Below are positions 32,499-42,200 of a stretch of 49,569 nt of DNA, piece after piece. This DNA is from Flammeovirgaceae bacterium UBA5008. GTDB taxonomy: Bacteria > Bacteroidota > Bacteroidia > Cytophagales > Cyclobacteriaceae. Positions within the stretch are counted from its first letter, which is position 1; each line of letters begins with the position of its first letter. The position numbers and the translations under genes were made by a program. The notes beneath the pieces were generated by a model that saw only the letters and a list, made by a program, of their open reading frames with translations, was not told the origin of the DNA and made no database searches. The stretch is from NCBI GenBank assembly GCA_002398365.1, contig DGYK01000005.1:1-49569 (forward strand), read 5' to 3'.

Positions 32499-33959
32499 CT
32501 ATTGGTTTACAATCTTACCAATAAGTGTGCCACCTGTGCAGCTTTCTATCAACACATGGACGTATTGACCTTTCATTTTATTTTCTTTTGGGAAGATCAC
32601 CACTTTGTTGGCAGAATTTCTTCCTTGTAAATGCTCAGCCGATCGCTTGGATGTTCCTTCAATCAACACTTTTTGAACCTTGCCCACTTCAGTCTGGTTT
32701 CGCTTTAGCGATAACTCGTTTTGTTTTTTAATGATCTCGTCCAGCCTTCGCTTCTTTACATCCAACGAGATGTCATCTGCCCATTTCTTCGCAGCTAAGG
32801 TTCCAGGGCGCTCAGAATAGAAGAACATATACGAATAATCATATTCTACCAAGTCCATCAGCGTAAGCGTATCCTGGTGTTCTTCTTCGGTTTCGGTACA
32901 GAAACCAGTAATCATGTCGGAAGAGATGCCACATTCGGTTCCTAAAATTTCCCGAATCTTCGCTACGCGCTCCAAGTACCACTCGCGGCTGTACCCACGG
33001 TTCATCAACTCCAAAATCCGGCTATTGCCACTCTGCACGGGAAGGTGAATGTATTTGCAAATGTTCTCATAGCGAGCCATCGTGTGGAGTACCTCGTCTG
33101 TAATGTCTTTGGGATGAGAAGTAGAGAATCGTACGCGTAAATCAGGGTGCACCTTCGCTACCATTTCTAATAAGTGGGCGAAGTTGACGATTTCTGTAAT
33201 TTGATTTTTCTCGAGACGTGCTTTGTTGTTTTCAACTTCACTCCATTTATACGAGTCAACATTTTGGCCTAGTAAAGTCACTTCGCGATAACCTTTTTCA
33301 AATAGGTCTTTGGCTTCGGCTACGATAGAATGCGGATCGCGGCTGCGTTCGCGTCCACGCGTAAATGGCACTACGCAAAACGAGCACATATTGTCGCACC
33401 CGCGCATGATGGAGATGAAAGCCGTAATGCCATTGGAATTTAGTCGCACCGGACTGATATCCGCATACGTTTCCTCGCGCGAGAGGAACGTATTCACCGC
33501 TTTGTCGCCTTCATCTACTTGTAGTATAAGCTGCGGCAGATCGCGGTAAGCGTCAGGACCTGCTACCAAGTCTACAATTTTTTCTTCCTCTAATAATTTG
33601 GTTTTCAGTCGCTCGGCCATACAGCCCAGCACGCCCACCATCATTTCGGGCTTCTTTTTTTTAAGGCCGTTAATATGGTTGAGACGATTGCGTACCGTTT
33701 GCTCTGCCTTTTCGCGGATAGAGCAGGTATTCAGAAATACTAAGTCGGCTTCTTCAATTTCTGAGGTGGTATCGAAACCTTCTTTTTGAAGAATGGAAGC
33801 CACAATTTCGCTGTCCGAAAAATTCATCTGGCAACCATAGCTCTCGATATATAATTTGCGGGCCTTACCCGTATTTTGAGTGGCTGTTACCTTCATGGCT
33901 TCGCTGCCTTCACCTTCCGTTCCGGTCAAAACCCCAATGTCGTCAATCAGATTATCCAT
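32499..33959 (-). CDS. miaB: tRNA-2-methylthio-N6-dimethylallyladenosine synthase
   Basis: This radical-SAM enzyme adds the 2-methylthio group to i6A37 of tRNAs reading UNN codons. The N-terminal UPF0004 domain has its three cluster cysteines at Cys43 (SYGCQMN), Cys79 (NTCSIRE) and Cys113 (GCMAERL). The radical-SAM cluster is CDNMCSFC (Cys188, Cys192, Cys195). A TRAM domain closes the chain (about 420-485). Total length 486 aa. A 30-residue N-terminal extension precedes the conserved KLYIESYGC; a later Met (codon 22) is an alternative start. It heads the miaB-sigma54 activator-lptE-secG run. Confidence 0.97.
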   Translation of the reverse strand: MDNLIDDIGVLTGTEGEGSEAMKVTATQNTGKARKLYIESYGCQMNFSDSEIVASILQKEGFDTTSEIEEADLVFLNTCSIREKAEQTVRNRLNHINGLKKKKPEMMVGVLGCMAERLKTKLLEEEKIVDLVAGPDAYRDLPQLILQVDEGDKAVNTFLSREETYADISPVRLNSNGITAFISIMRGCDNMCSFCVVPFTRGRERSRDPHSIVAEAKDLFEKGYREVTLLGQNVDSYKWSEVENNKARLEKNQITEIVNFAHLLEMVAKVHPDLRVRFSTSHPKDITDEVLHTMARYENICKYIHLPVQSGNSRILELMNRGYSREWYLERVAKIREILGTECGISSDMITGFCTETEEEHQDTLTLMDLVEYDYSYMFFYSERPGTLAAKKWADDISLDVKKRRLDEIIKKQNELSLKRNQTEVGKVQKVLIEGTSKRSAEHLQGRNSANKVVIFPKENKMKGQYVHVLIESCTGGTLIGKIVNQ

Positions 33960-33979
33960 GTTCGTTTGAATTCGAACCG

Positions 33980-33987
33980 CAAATTTA
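33980..33987 (-). promoter_or_regulatory. miaB: Candidate -7 box of the miaB promoter
   Basis: On the minus strand TAAATTTG matches TAnnTTTG and lies 20 nt before the miaB ATG. No clear TTG is found at the -33 position, so this is a partial match. Confidence 0.45.
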
Positions 33988-33995
33988 GCACATAT

Positions 33996-34018
33996 TCACG
34001 AATCGTGACATCTTGTCA
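33996..34018. promoter_or_regulatory. Two overlapping inverted repeats, operator-like
   Basis: TCACGAATCGTGA (33996-34008) is a perfect 6-bp inverted repeat around one base, and TGACATCTTGTCA (34006-34018) is a perfect 5-bp inverted repeat around three. They share TGA. The pair lies between divergent miaB and the gamma-carbonic-anhydrase gene, next to both candidate promoters, as a repressor site would. The binding protein is unknown. Confidence 0.45.
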
Positions 34019-34025
34019 GGAGGAT

Positions 34026-34056
34026 TTTGTGATCTTATGTGTTTACGCTAATCTTG
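34026..34056 (+). promoter_or_regulatory. Candidate Bacteroidota promoter for the gamma-carbonic-anhydrase gene
   Basis: TTTG at 34026-34029, a 19-nt gap, then TAATCTTG at 34049-34056 (7 of 8 to TAnnTTTG). The start codon is 20 nt beyond. Confidence 0.5.
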
Positions 34057-34075
34057 GGCTTTAATTGTCAACAAT

Positions 34076-34609
34076 ATGGCATTGATCAAGTCGGTAAGAG
34101 GGTTTACCCCTCAGTTTGGAGAAAACTGTTTTATAGCTGAAACAGCCGTAGTGGTGGGCGAAGTGAAGATGGGCAACAATTGCACGGTTTGGTTTCATGC
34201 CGTGGTTCGTGGGGATGTCCATTCTATCACGATTGGGGATAATACTAATATTCAAGATGGTGCGGTGATTCATTGCACTTACCAAAAAGCGAAGACTGTA
34301 ATCGGATCAAATGTATCAATTGCTCACAAAGCCATTATACATGGTTGTACGATAGAAGACAACGTATTAATTGGGATGGGGGCAATTGTGATGGACGATG
34401 CCGTGATCGGCTCCGGTTCGGTAATTGCAGCAGGGGCGATTATTCTTCCTAAAACAATTGTAGAACCAGGCAGCGTATGGGCCGGTGTGCCGGCTAAAAA
34501 AGTGAAAGAAGTAGGGGAAGAAATGAAGCAGGTGATTCAGCGCACGGCAAAGAACTATCCCATGTATGCGGAGTGGTTCAAAGAATCAAATGAGAAGGGT
34601 GCTCAATAG
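34076..34609 (+). CDS. Gamma-carbonic-anhydrase-like hexapeptide-repeat protein
   Basis: This 177-residue protein is a left-handed beta helix of hexapeptide repeats (for example NCTVWF, ITIGDN, TVIGSN, VLIGMG, AVIGSG, SVIAAG). The three zinc-ligand histidines of the gamma class are in place: His66 (VIHC), His84 and His89 (AHKAIIH). Homologues (YrdA/PaaY/CaiE-like) are trimers; some are carbonic anhydrases, others acyl-CoA-related enzymes, so activity is not certain. It is the first gene after the divergent miaB promoter region; a hypothetical acidic protein starts 36 nt later. Confidence 0.9.
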   Translation: MALIKSVRGFTPQFGENCFIAETAVVVGEVKMGNNCTVWFHAVVRGDVHSITIGDNTNIQDGAVIHCTYQKAKTVIGSNVSIAHKAIIHGCTIEDNVLIGMGAIVMDDAVIGSGSVIAAGAIILPKTIVEPGSVWAGVPAKKVKEVGEEMKQVIQRTAKNYPMYAEWFKESNEKGAQ

Positions 34610-34645
34610 TGTTTTCAAAAAAATAATCAATAAATCATAACTTAT

Positions 34646-35188
34646 ATGAACCCCGGCTTTGACCCCGCTATTATTGCTGAACACCGCGCCCGCATGCAAG
34701 GCAAAAGCTACCTGTTAATTGAAGATGATGATGCCTCTGAGGAGTATCAGCATTTTTACTTTGTTGGGAAAAAAGATGGGAAAGAGGTACTGGTTGACAC
34801 CGTTCTGTGTACGCTGCGGTTAGAACATGAACGGCAACTGTTCGAATTGGCTGAAGAGAAAGCATTTGAGCAATTTCCGACCTATCAACAATGGATTGAA
34901 TCGGATCAACCGGTTGAGGATGAAGCCTCACGGCAAATGGAAGAAGAAGTAGGTCTTTTTATTGCCGATGTGGTAATGGAATTACAAGAAGAGGGGAGCA
35001 TTAAAGTGCAAGAGTATACAGAAGTAGTGGAAGACGCTGAGTTTGGAATTGGCTTAGACGTAGCCCTTCACAGAGACCGAATTACACCACAGGTAATTGA
35101 GAAGTTTGTGGCAGACTATAACAACGAAGCGTTGGTATTGGATGATACACTTTACTCTTTTCAAACCGAAGAGGAGGAAGAAATGTGA
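34646..35188 (+). CDS. Acidic hypothetical cytoplasmic protein
   Basis: I do not recognise this 180-residue protein. It has no signal peptide or membrane helix. It is very acidic: clusters of Glu/Asp occur near 26-33 (EDDDASEE), around 105-135, and at the C-terminus (EEEEEM). The central part (LVDTVLCTLRLEHERQLFELAEEKAFEQFPTY) is helical. It sits 36 nt after the gamma-carbonic-anhydrase gene and just before the OmpH promoter, and is probably cotranscribed with the former. Length and codon pattern support coding. Confidence 0.72.
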   Translation: MNPGFDPAIIAEHRARMQGKSYLLIEDDDASEEYQHFYFVGKKDGKEVLVDTVLCTLRLEHERQLFELAEEKAFEQFPTYQQWIESDQPVEDEASRQMEEEVGLFIADVVMELQEEGSIKVQEYTEVVEDAEFGIGLDVALHRDRITPQVIEKFVADYNNEALVLDDTLYSFQTEEEEEM

Positions 35189-35190
35189 AT

Positions 35191-35220
35191 TTTGTGCTGA
35201 ACCCTTTCTGTTTATATTTG
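35191..35220 (+). promoter_or_regulatory. Bacteroidota promoter for the OmpH/Skp-like gene
   Basis: TTTG at 35191-35194, an 18-nt gap and TATATTTG at 35213-35220 (full match to TAnnTTTG). The ATG is 26 nt downstream. Confidence 0.6.
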
Positions 35221-35245
35221 CACCCTCAAAACTAAATCTATCAAA

Positions 35246-35866
35246 ATGAAAAATGTTCCGGTTGCCCTTAGTGGGTTATCTCTTGTAGGTGTGGCAGTAT
35301 TGTTTTACCTGCATTTCTCAAAGTCACCAGCTACCACCACAGCAAGTAGTGCGGTGTTATCAGGAGATATAAAGATTGCCTACATCAATGCCGATACCGT
35401 GTTGAAGTATTATGATTATTACAAAGAAGTAAGAGCAATCTTTGAGGCAAAAGGAAAAAAAATGGATCAGGATCTTCAGAACCGTGCACAAGCTTTGCAG
35501 AACGAAATTGGAGCCTACCAACGTAATGTAAGCACGATGACCATCGGCCAGGCAAAAGCGGTGGAAGAAGATTTGGGCAAAAAGCAACAAAACCTTCAAA
35601 TGCATCAGCAACGTGTAGAGCAAGAATTAATGAATGACCAAGCAAAAGTAACGAACGAGTTATATACCAATCTGACTACTTTTTTGAAAACTTATGGTGC
35701 CGAAAAAGGATTTCAAGTGGTATTGAAGTTCGACCGTTCTAGCGATGTGTTGTACGGAAACGCAGGTATTGACATTAGTCAGGATGTGATTAAAGGATTG
35801 AACGCTGCTTATCAGGAGAAGAAAGCGGGAACTACGAAAGTTGATAGCACAGCTACTAAAAAGTAG
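35246..35866 (+). CDS. OmpH/Skp-family periplasmic chaperone
   Basis: This 206-residue protein has an N-terminal hydrophobic segment (about 7-25) acting as signal peptide or anchor. The strand KIAYINADTVLKYYDYYKEV (about 47-66) opens the Skp fold, then a long coiled coil (about 68-140, rich in K, Q, E) forms the tentacle arms, and VVLKFDRSSDVLYGNAGIDIS closes the core. Skp-like chaperones carry unfolded outer-membrane proteins across the periplasm. Preceded by its own promoter and followed by a terminator, it is probably monocistronic. Several divergent copies of this family are usual in Bacteroidota. Confidence 0.9.
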   Translation: MKNVPVALSGLSLVGVAVLFYLHFSKSPATTTASSAVLSGDIKIAYINADTVLKYYDYYKEVRAIFEAKGKKMDQDLQNRAQALQNEIGAYQRNVSTMTIGQAKAVEEDLGKKQQNLQMHQQRVEQELMNDQAKVTNELYTNLTTFLKTYGAEKGFQVVLKFDRSSDVLYGNAGIDISQDVIKGLNAAYQEKKAGTTKVDSTATKK

Positions 35867-35890
35867 TTGAACGAAGTTAACAAACATTTG

Positions 35891-35925
35891 AAAGCCGGTG
35901 ACTCAATGGAGTCTCCGGCTTTTTT
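35891..35925 (+). terminator. Rho-independent terminator after the OmpH/Skp gene
   Basis: AAAGCCGG and GACTC pair with GAGTC and CCGGCTTT around a 4-nt AATG loop, followed by a T run. Confidence 0.9.
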
Positions 35926-35984
35926 GTTTTTTGAATTAATAGTACTTTGCGTGTAATTGACAAATTCTACGGCTCTAAATCCCC

Positions 35985-38900
35985 ATGAAGATTAATGCCT
36001 TTCGGTTCTTAAATGTGAAAGCAGACGAGCAAAAGAAGGTAGCTCTTATGCTCGGCATGGGTTTTTTCATTGGTATTTTCGTGGCAACCTATCAGGTAAC
36101 GGCTGAATCCCTTTTCCTGAATAAGATGAGTGATCAACTCAACAAAGCCTTTTTGATCTCAGGCGGGTTGGGTATTGCTTCTACGTTGGTGTTTTCGTTT
36201 TTCCAAAACCGCATTCGCTTTAGCATACTGGCATCTGCCAGCTTGGTGTTGGTTTTTTTCACCACGGCCGCACTTCACTTTTTTTATCATTTTGGATCCA
36301 CTGAATTGCATAACAATACACTATTGTTGATGTATTGCCTCACAGGCCCTACCACTGCCATTTTGTTGCTTTGCTACTGGGGTATGTTTGGTCGTATTTT
36401 CGACTTTAAGCAATCCAAACGAATCATTGGATGGATCGACACGGGACAGTTGATTGCCATTATCCTAGCCAATTTCTTGATACCCCTCACATCAGCTCTT
36501 TTTCCAGACACATCCGATTATCTGCTGGTTTGCGATGCAAGTATTGTGGGAGCATTGATTTGTCTATTATTGATTAACACCTCATTTGGTCTTACCAGTA
36601 AACTTATTGCAGACGCATCTGTGCGGAAACAAACACAGTTTAATCAGATATTCAAAGATAAGTACGTAGTGCTTTTGAGTTTGTTCCTAGTTGCATCTGT
36701 TGTGACATTCAACTTTAATCAATTCATTTTTCAAGACCTCCTCAACGAACAATACCCTAATCAGCGTGACCTGACTGACTTTGTAGCATACTTCAATGGT
36801 ACGATCTATATGCTTAGTTTGGTGATGCAGGCATTCGTGAACGATAAAATTATCAGCTCGTACGGCTTGCGCACTTCCCTTTTTATACTGCCCCTGTTGA
36901 CTGGTTTTCTGGCACTCGCTTCCTTTGTGGCTGCCTTCTTTTTTGGTTACGATTTAACCACCCATCCGGAGACATTTATCTTCTTCTTCCTGTTCATTGC
37001 ACTTACGCGACTTTTCAATTCCACCTTGCGGGAATCGCTGGAGAACCCGGTATATAAACTCATGTTTGTGCCCATCGACAGCAAGATTCGTTTTGGCATC
37101 CAAGCAAAAGTAGAAGGTGTGGTCAGTGAGTCTGGAAGGCTCATTGCCGGTATATGCATTTTTGCTTTTTCATTGATACCTATCTTTAAAATCATTTGGA
37201 TTCCGGTCATCATTTTAGCCTTATGCGGGCTGTACATATTATTGATTCAGCGATTGTATGGTGGCTATAAAAATAAGATCCGCGCTAAGCTGGAGAACAG
37301 CGATTACAGTCAGGAAAAACTCGACTTAGGTTTGAAACAAGTAGTGTCTCGTCTAGAGCAGCAACTGATCGACCGGCACACTTCCAAAGCGGTCTTTTCT
37401 TTTCGATTGTTGGAAAAACTGGAGCCTGCTCAGATTGGTGTGTGGGTGAACAGCCTGATGAAAAACGGGCATGATGAGGCGCGCGATTATGCGCAGCGAA
37501 GAATGAATGAGTTGAAAGGACTTTCGGTTTCTGATCAATACATTATTCGTGCTGATAAAGGTGTAAATGAAAGCGGGGAGAAGAAGATGTTGAGCAAAAG
37601 CGACCTCGAAGCAATCTTAAATAATGGAGGAGATATTCACAAGCAACGCATTCAACGATTGGCAAGATCGGCTGAACCGAATGACCGTCAATATGCCGCT
37701 GAACTTATTCTGCACTCTTCTACGGATGAGAACTCATCTTATTTGATTGAATTACTTTCTGACCTCGAACCTAAAGTAAGAAAGACGGCCATCTCTACCT
37801 CCATCAAAGTAAATAGCCCCGAAATTATATTTGCATTGATCGACAACCTCTCGAATCCGATCTACAGCAACCAAACGATGAACGCATTGGTGCTTATAGG
37901 AGGGAAAGCACTGAATCATTTAGAAAGCGCATTTTACAGAACGGGTCAGAGCACGCAAACCATTATCCGCATTATTCAGGTAATTGGTCGGATAGGTGGG
38001 CAGCGAGCCAAAGATCTATTGTGGAGCAAAATCGATTATCCCGATAAGGTGGTAGTTTCTCAGGTACTGCTGTCGCTGGGCGAGTGCGGCTTTAAAGCAG
38101 GCATTTCGCAGATTACCCGCATTAAATATGCCATTGAAAATGACGTAGCGGATATTGCCTGGAATATTAATGCGCGTCAGGAATTGGAAGAAGGGGAGAG
38201 CCGGTTGAAGCAAGCCTTGGTAGAGGAAGACAGTCATGATATTGATCACATTTACATGCTGCTTGCCATGTTGTATGACACGCGTTCCATTCAGTTGGTA
38301 AAAGAAAACATTGAGAGTGGTACATCTGAAGGAACTTCGTATGCGGTAGAATTGCTGGATGTGTTTTTGTCAGAGCAATTGAAACAACGAGTTATTCCTG
38401 TGCTGGATGATCTTACCAACACAGAAAAAGTAAATCGATTAGAGGTATTCTACCCACGCTTACGGCTAGATAACAAATTGACTCTCAAGTTCTTGATAAA
38501 TCGAGATTTTACTCAATCTAACCGTTGGACTAAAGCTTGTGCTTTGGAACAAATTGGATTGCTCCAGATAGCCGATTTTAAATTAGACTTAATTGCACAA
38601 CTCTTTAATCCCGATCGCTTGCTTCGAGAGATGGCAGCCTGGGCACTTTATCAGGTGGATAAAGAAGAATATGAGATTAACACCAGAAGACTATCAAGTG
38701 ATTCAAAAAGATGGTTGGACAGAGCTGTTATACCCTCTAAACAAACCAAAGTAAAGCTTTTTGATAAGATCGTGTTTTTTCAGCAACTGCCTATATTTCA
38801 AGATATTCCAGGTATCGCATTATCATTTTTGGCTGATATATCGAGGGAAGTCAGACTAGCGCCAGATGAGTTCATTTCAGTAGATGAAAAGCTGAACAAT

Positions 38901-39134
38901 GATTTTTACATGGTTTTGAAGGGTTCTGTTCAATACTATGAAAAGAGCAGGTACATTATGGATTATACCACAGGCCAGTTTGTAGGCGAAATGATTTCTC
39001 CTTCTGGGTTTGCCAATTCAAACCTTTTGGTCACGAAAGAAGAGACCGTTTTATTGAAAATTAATAAAGATCAGTTCTATGAACTGCTTGCCGATAACAT
39101 TAAGTTGGCAGACCGGGTTTTGGAATATATTTGA
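35985..39134 (+). CDS. Nucleotide-translocase-like membrane protein fused to HEAT repeats and a cyclic-nucleotide-binding-like domain
   Basis: This is a 1049-residue inner-membrane protein. Residues about 20-430 hold ten to twelve hydrophobic helices in the pattern of ATP/ADP translocase (NTT/TLC) MFS proteins. Residues about 560-900 contain HEAT-like helical repeats (for example RQYAAELILHSSTDENSSYLIELL, EPKVRKTAISTSIKV). Residues about 925-1045 resemble a cyclic-nucleotide-binding fold (FFQQLPIFQDIPG, LNNDFYMVLKGSVQYYE, GQFVGEM, VLLKINKDQFYELL). NTT proteins with HEAT and cyclic-nucleotide domains are known in free-living bacteria, but their substrate is not. The phosphate-binding Arg of classic CNB domains is not obvious. 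A terminator lies upstream; the STAND ATPase gene follows 123 nt later. Confidence 0.82.
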   Translation: MKINAFRFLNVKADEQKKVALMLGMGFFIGIFVATYQVTAESLFLNKMSDQLNKAFLISGGLGIASTLVFSFFQNRIRFSILASASLVLVFFTTAALHFFYHFGSTELHNNTLLLMYCLTGPTTAILLLCYWGMFGRIFDFKQSKRIIGWIDTGQLIAIILANFLIPLTSALFPDTSDYLLVCDASIVGALICLLLINTSFGLTSKLIADASVRKQTQFNQIFKDKYVVLLSLFLVASVVTFNFNQFIFQDLLNEQYPNQRDLTDFVAYFNGTIYMLSLVMQAFVNDKIISSYGLRTSLFILPLLTGFLALASFVAAFFFGYDLTTHPETFIFFFLFIALTRLFNSTLRESLENPVYKLMFVPIDSKIRFGIQAKVEGVVSESGRLIAGICIFAFSLIPIFKIIWIPVIILALCGLYILLIQRLYGGYKNKIRAKLENSDYSQEKLDLGLKQVVSRLEQQLIDRHTSKAVFSFRLLEKLEPAQIGVWVNSLMKNGHDEARDYAQRRMNELKGLSVSDQYIIRADKGVNESGEKKMLSKSDLEAILNNGGDIHKQRIQRLARSAEPNDRQYAAELILHSSTDENSSYLIELLSDLEPKVRKTAISTSIKVNSPEIIFALIDNLSNPIYSNQTMNALVLIGGKALNHLESAFYRTGQSTQTIIRIIQVIGRIGGQRAKDLLWSKIDYPDKVVVSQVLLSLGECGFKAGISQITRIKYAIENDVADIAWNINARQELEEGESRLKQALVEEDSHDIDHIYMLLAMLYDTRSIQLVKENIESGTSEGTSYAVELLDVFLSEQLKQRVIPVLDDLTNTEKVNRLEVFYPRLRLDNKLTLKFLINRDFTQSNRWTKACALEQIGLLQIADFKLDLIAQLFNPDRLLREMAAWALYQVDKEEYEINTRRLSSDSKRWLDRAVIPSKQTKVKLFDKIVFFQQLPIFQDIPGIALSFLADISREVRLAPDEFISVDEKLNNDFYMVLKGSVQYYEKSRYIMDYTTGQFVGEMISPSGFANSNLLVTKEETVLLKINKDQFYELLADNIKLADRVLEYI

Positions 39135-39257
39135 TTTTGTGCTAGATTTTGGACTTTTTATATCATATTTGGTAACCAAAGATGATTTTGTAAACTATTG
39201 AAAGTATTTTTTAAGCTTATTTTTCTCTAATATAGACAGTTTATTTTTGGTGATTTA

Positions 39258-42200
39258 ATGTTAAACTACTCTGTCCAAGTTGGTGCCCCCGATCAACAGG
39301 ATTCGGATCTAAATTATTCTTCAGAGAAGATTAATTTCAATCCATTCCCTGGATTACGACCATTTTCCTTGGACGAGTGCCACTTATTTTTTGGGCGTGA
39401 AGGGCAGGCAGACGAAATTCTACTCAAATTATCTCAAAATAGATCTGTAACTGTATTAGGTTATTCCGGCAGCGGTAAGTCCAGTTTAATGTATTGCGGG
39501 CTTATACCGATGCTTTACGGTGGATTTATGACCCAAACGGGTCCCAATTGGAAAGTGATTATCACTCGTCCGGGTACTTCACCTATTCAAAATCTGACTG
39601 AAAGCATTGTTGATTTTTTATTGACTGAAGGCCGCATCGAAGAAGGGGACAAGCAAATTCACCGCTCTGTAATCAGTTCGGTTTTACATAGTGGACCGAA
39701 TGGTCTTATTGAAATTACCCGTTACATTCAATCCGGTAATCAGGAAAATGTTTTTTTCTTAATTGATCAGTTTGAAGAACTATTCCGATACAAAGACTCC
39801 ACTGCGGAAGGCGCAATAGACGAATCTACAGAATTTGTAAGCCTGATTTTGGCTACTGTAGATCAAACAGACGTTCCTGCTTATCTAGCATTAAGTATGC
39901 GTGCCGATTTCATGGGTGATTGTGCTTCATTTCCCGGACTTACCAATCTGGTCAATAAAAGCAATTATCTGGTGCCTCAAATGACACGCGAACAAAAGCG
40001 AATGGTTATTGAAGGCCCTGTAGCAGTTGGAGGGGGGCGGATTTCGCAGCGATTAGTTAAACGATTATTGAGTGATATTGGCAATAATCAAGACCAATTG
40101 CCCATTTTGCAGCATGCCCTCATGCGCACGTGGGATTACTGGTTAGTCAACCGTGAACCGGGCGAGCCGATGGATCTTCGGCATTACAATTCGGTGGGGC
40201 AAATTTCTCAAGCCTTGTCGCTTCACGCGAACGAGGCTTATGAAGAACTTAATTCTCAGGATAAAGAAATCGCAGAGATACTTTTCAAAGCTATCACGGA
40301 AAAAAATCAAGAAAGTCAGGGTACTCGAAGACCCACTAAAATTCGTACGGTAGCCGAGTTAGCAGCAGTCCCTGAAAGTAAAGTGATTCAGGTTGTAGAT
40401 AAATTTAGACAACAAGGAAGATCATTCCTAATGCCCAGCTACCAAGTGCCACTGGCATCTGAATCGTTGATCGAAATTTCTCACGAAAGTTTGATGCGTA
40501 TTTGGACTCGACTTTCTACTTGGGTAGATGAAGAGTTCGAATCGGCACGGATGTATAAACGTGTGTCGGATGCATCAGCCATGTATCAGGTGGGTAAGAC
40601 CAGCTTGTGGAGGCCTCCCGATTTGCAATTAGCTTTGAACTGGCAAAAGAAACAGAACCCTACTCGAACTTGGGCACAACGCTACGATGTGGCGTTTGAA
40701 AGGGCGATCGTTTTTTTGGATACTAGCCGGATCACTTTTGAGGCTGAGTTGAAAAATCAAGAAATGCTGCAACGCAGAATGTTGCGGAGAGCACGTATCA
40801 CTAACATCGTATTGGGTATTGCCTTATTGGTTTCCATCGGATTCTTCTTCTATGGTTTGATCAACCAAATCCAGATGAAGAAAGAGCGCCAATTGGCATT
40901 AGATGCAAAGGCTTTAGCAGAACAACAAACACAAATCGCTATTAAACAAAAGAACTTGGCCGATGAAGCAACGAAAGTAGCTGAGCAAAAAACAAAAGAG
41001 TTGCTTGAAAAAGAAAAGCAATTGTTAAGTGCTTTGGAGGAAACACGAGCAGCGAAAAATTTTGCCCTAGCCCAAGCGCAAGAAGCAAAGCGACAGGAGC
41101 AAATTGCGAAAGAGTCTAGCTTAAAAGAGCGTGATGCAAAAGAAATAGCTGTATTAAAAACAAACGAAGCAGAAAAGAACTTGGTAAGAGCCAATAGCCT
41201 TTACTACTTAACTGTTGCACAGTCTTTAGAAGCAAAATCAGAAAATATTGACGATAAAGATTTAGCGGGTCTCACAGCTATGCAAGGTTATTTATTCCAC
41301 AACAAGTATGGTGGAAAAAAATACGACCCTTATGTATTCAGAGGGCTGTATTACGGATTGGCAAAGCTTACCGGATACAACTACAATGCAGTTCGCGTTC
41401 CTGGAGGTTTGAAAAACAAAATGTTTGCCTTAGCAGTCTCACAAAACTCTGAACGCTTTTTTGCAACCGGAAATGACGGAAGAATTGTAGAGGGTAACTA
41501 CATCACCCAAAAAGCGAGTGCTCCATTTTATGAAAATAAAGGGCAGGCCAATCGCGTGCTGGCTCTCAGTAAGGATGAAAAGTATTTGGTGAATGGAAAC
41601 GACTCAAGTGATTTGCAGATTTTTACGGTTGATGCCTTAGCCAGCGATCCTAAAGTAATTACAGGCCACAAGGGTCTTATCACTGATATTAAATTCTTGC
41701 CGGATAACTCAGGCTTTATTTCCGCTTCATCCGATCGTACCCTCCGATTAAATCAGGTAACAGGACAGAGTAAGGTGATCGTCACGTTACCCTATGCATT
41801 AAAGTCACTTGATATTAGTGCGGATGGTAATTGGATTGCCGGAGCGTCTGCCTCAGGAAAGCTCATTTTAATTGATGCTAAAGATTATTCTTTTACTGAA
41901 ATTGCCACCGAAGCATCCGCACGAATCCTATCTGTTGCCTTTCATCCTACTGAAAAAATAATTGCGTATGGTATGGAGGTGTTTGGAGATAATAAATCAG
42001 TTACAAAAGGTTTGGTAAAAATTCTGGATTTGAACACCAAGAAAGTAAAAGAGTTGAGTGGCCATAAAGCGGGTGTCACCGACTTGGAATTTAGCCCTGA
42101 TGGTAAATTGTTGGCCAGCGCTGGTTTGGATAGAAAGCTTCAAATGTGGGTGGTTGATCATGAAGAAGATTTACCGGTAGTAATGGATAATAATAATGGT

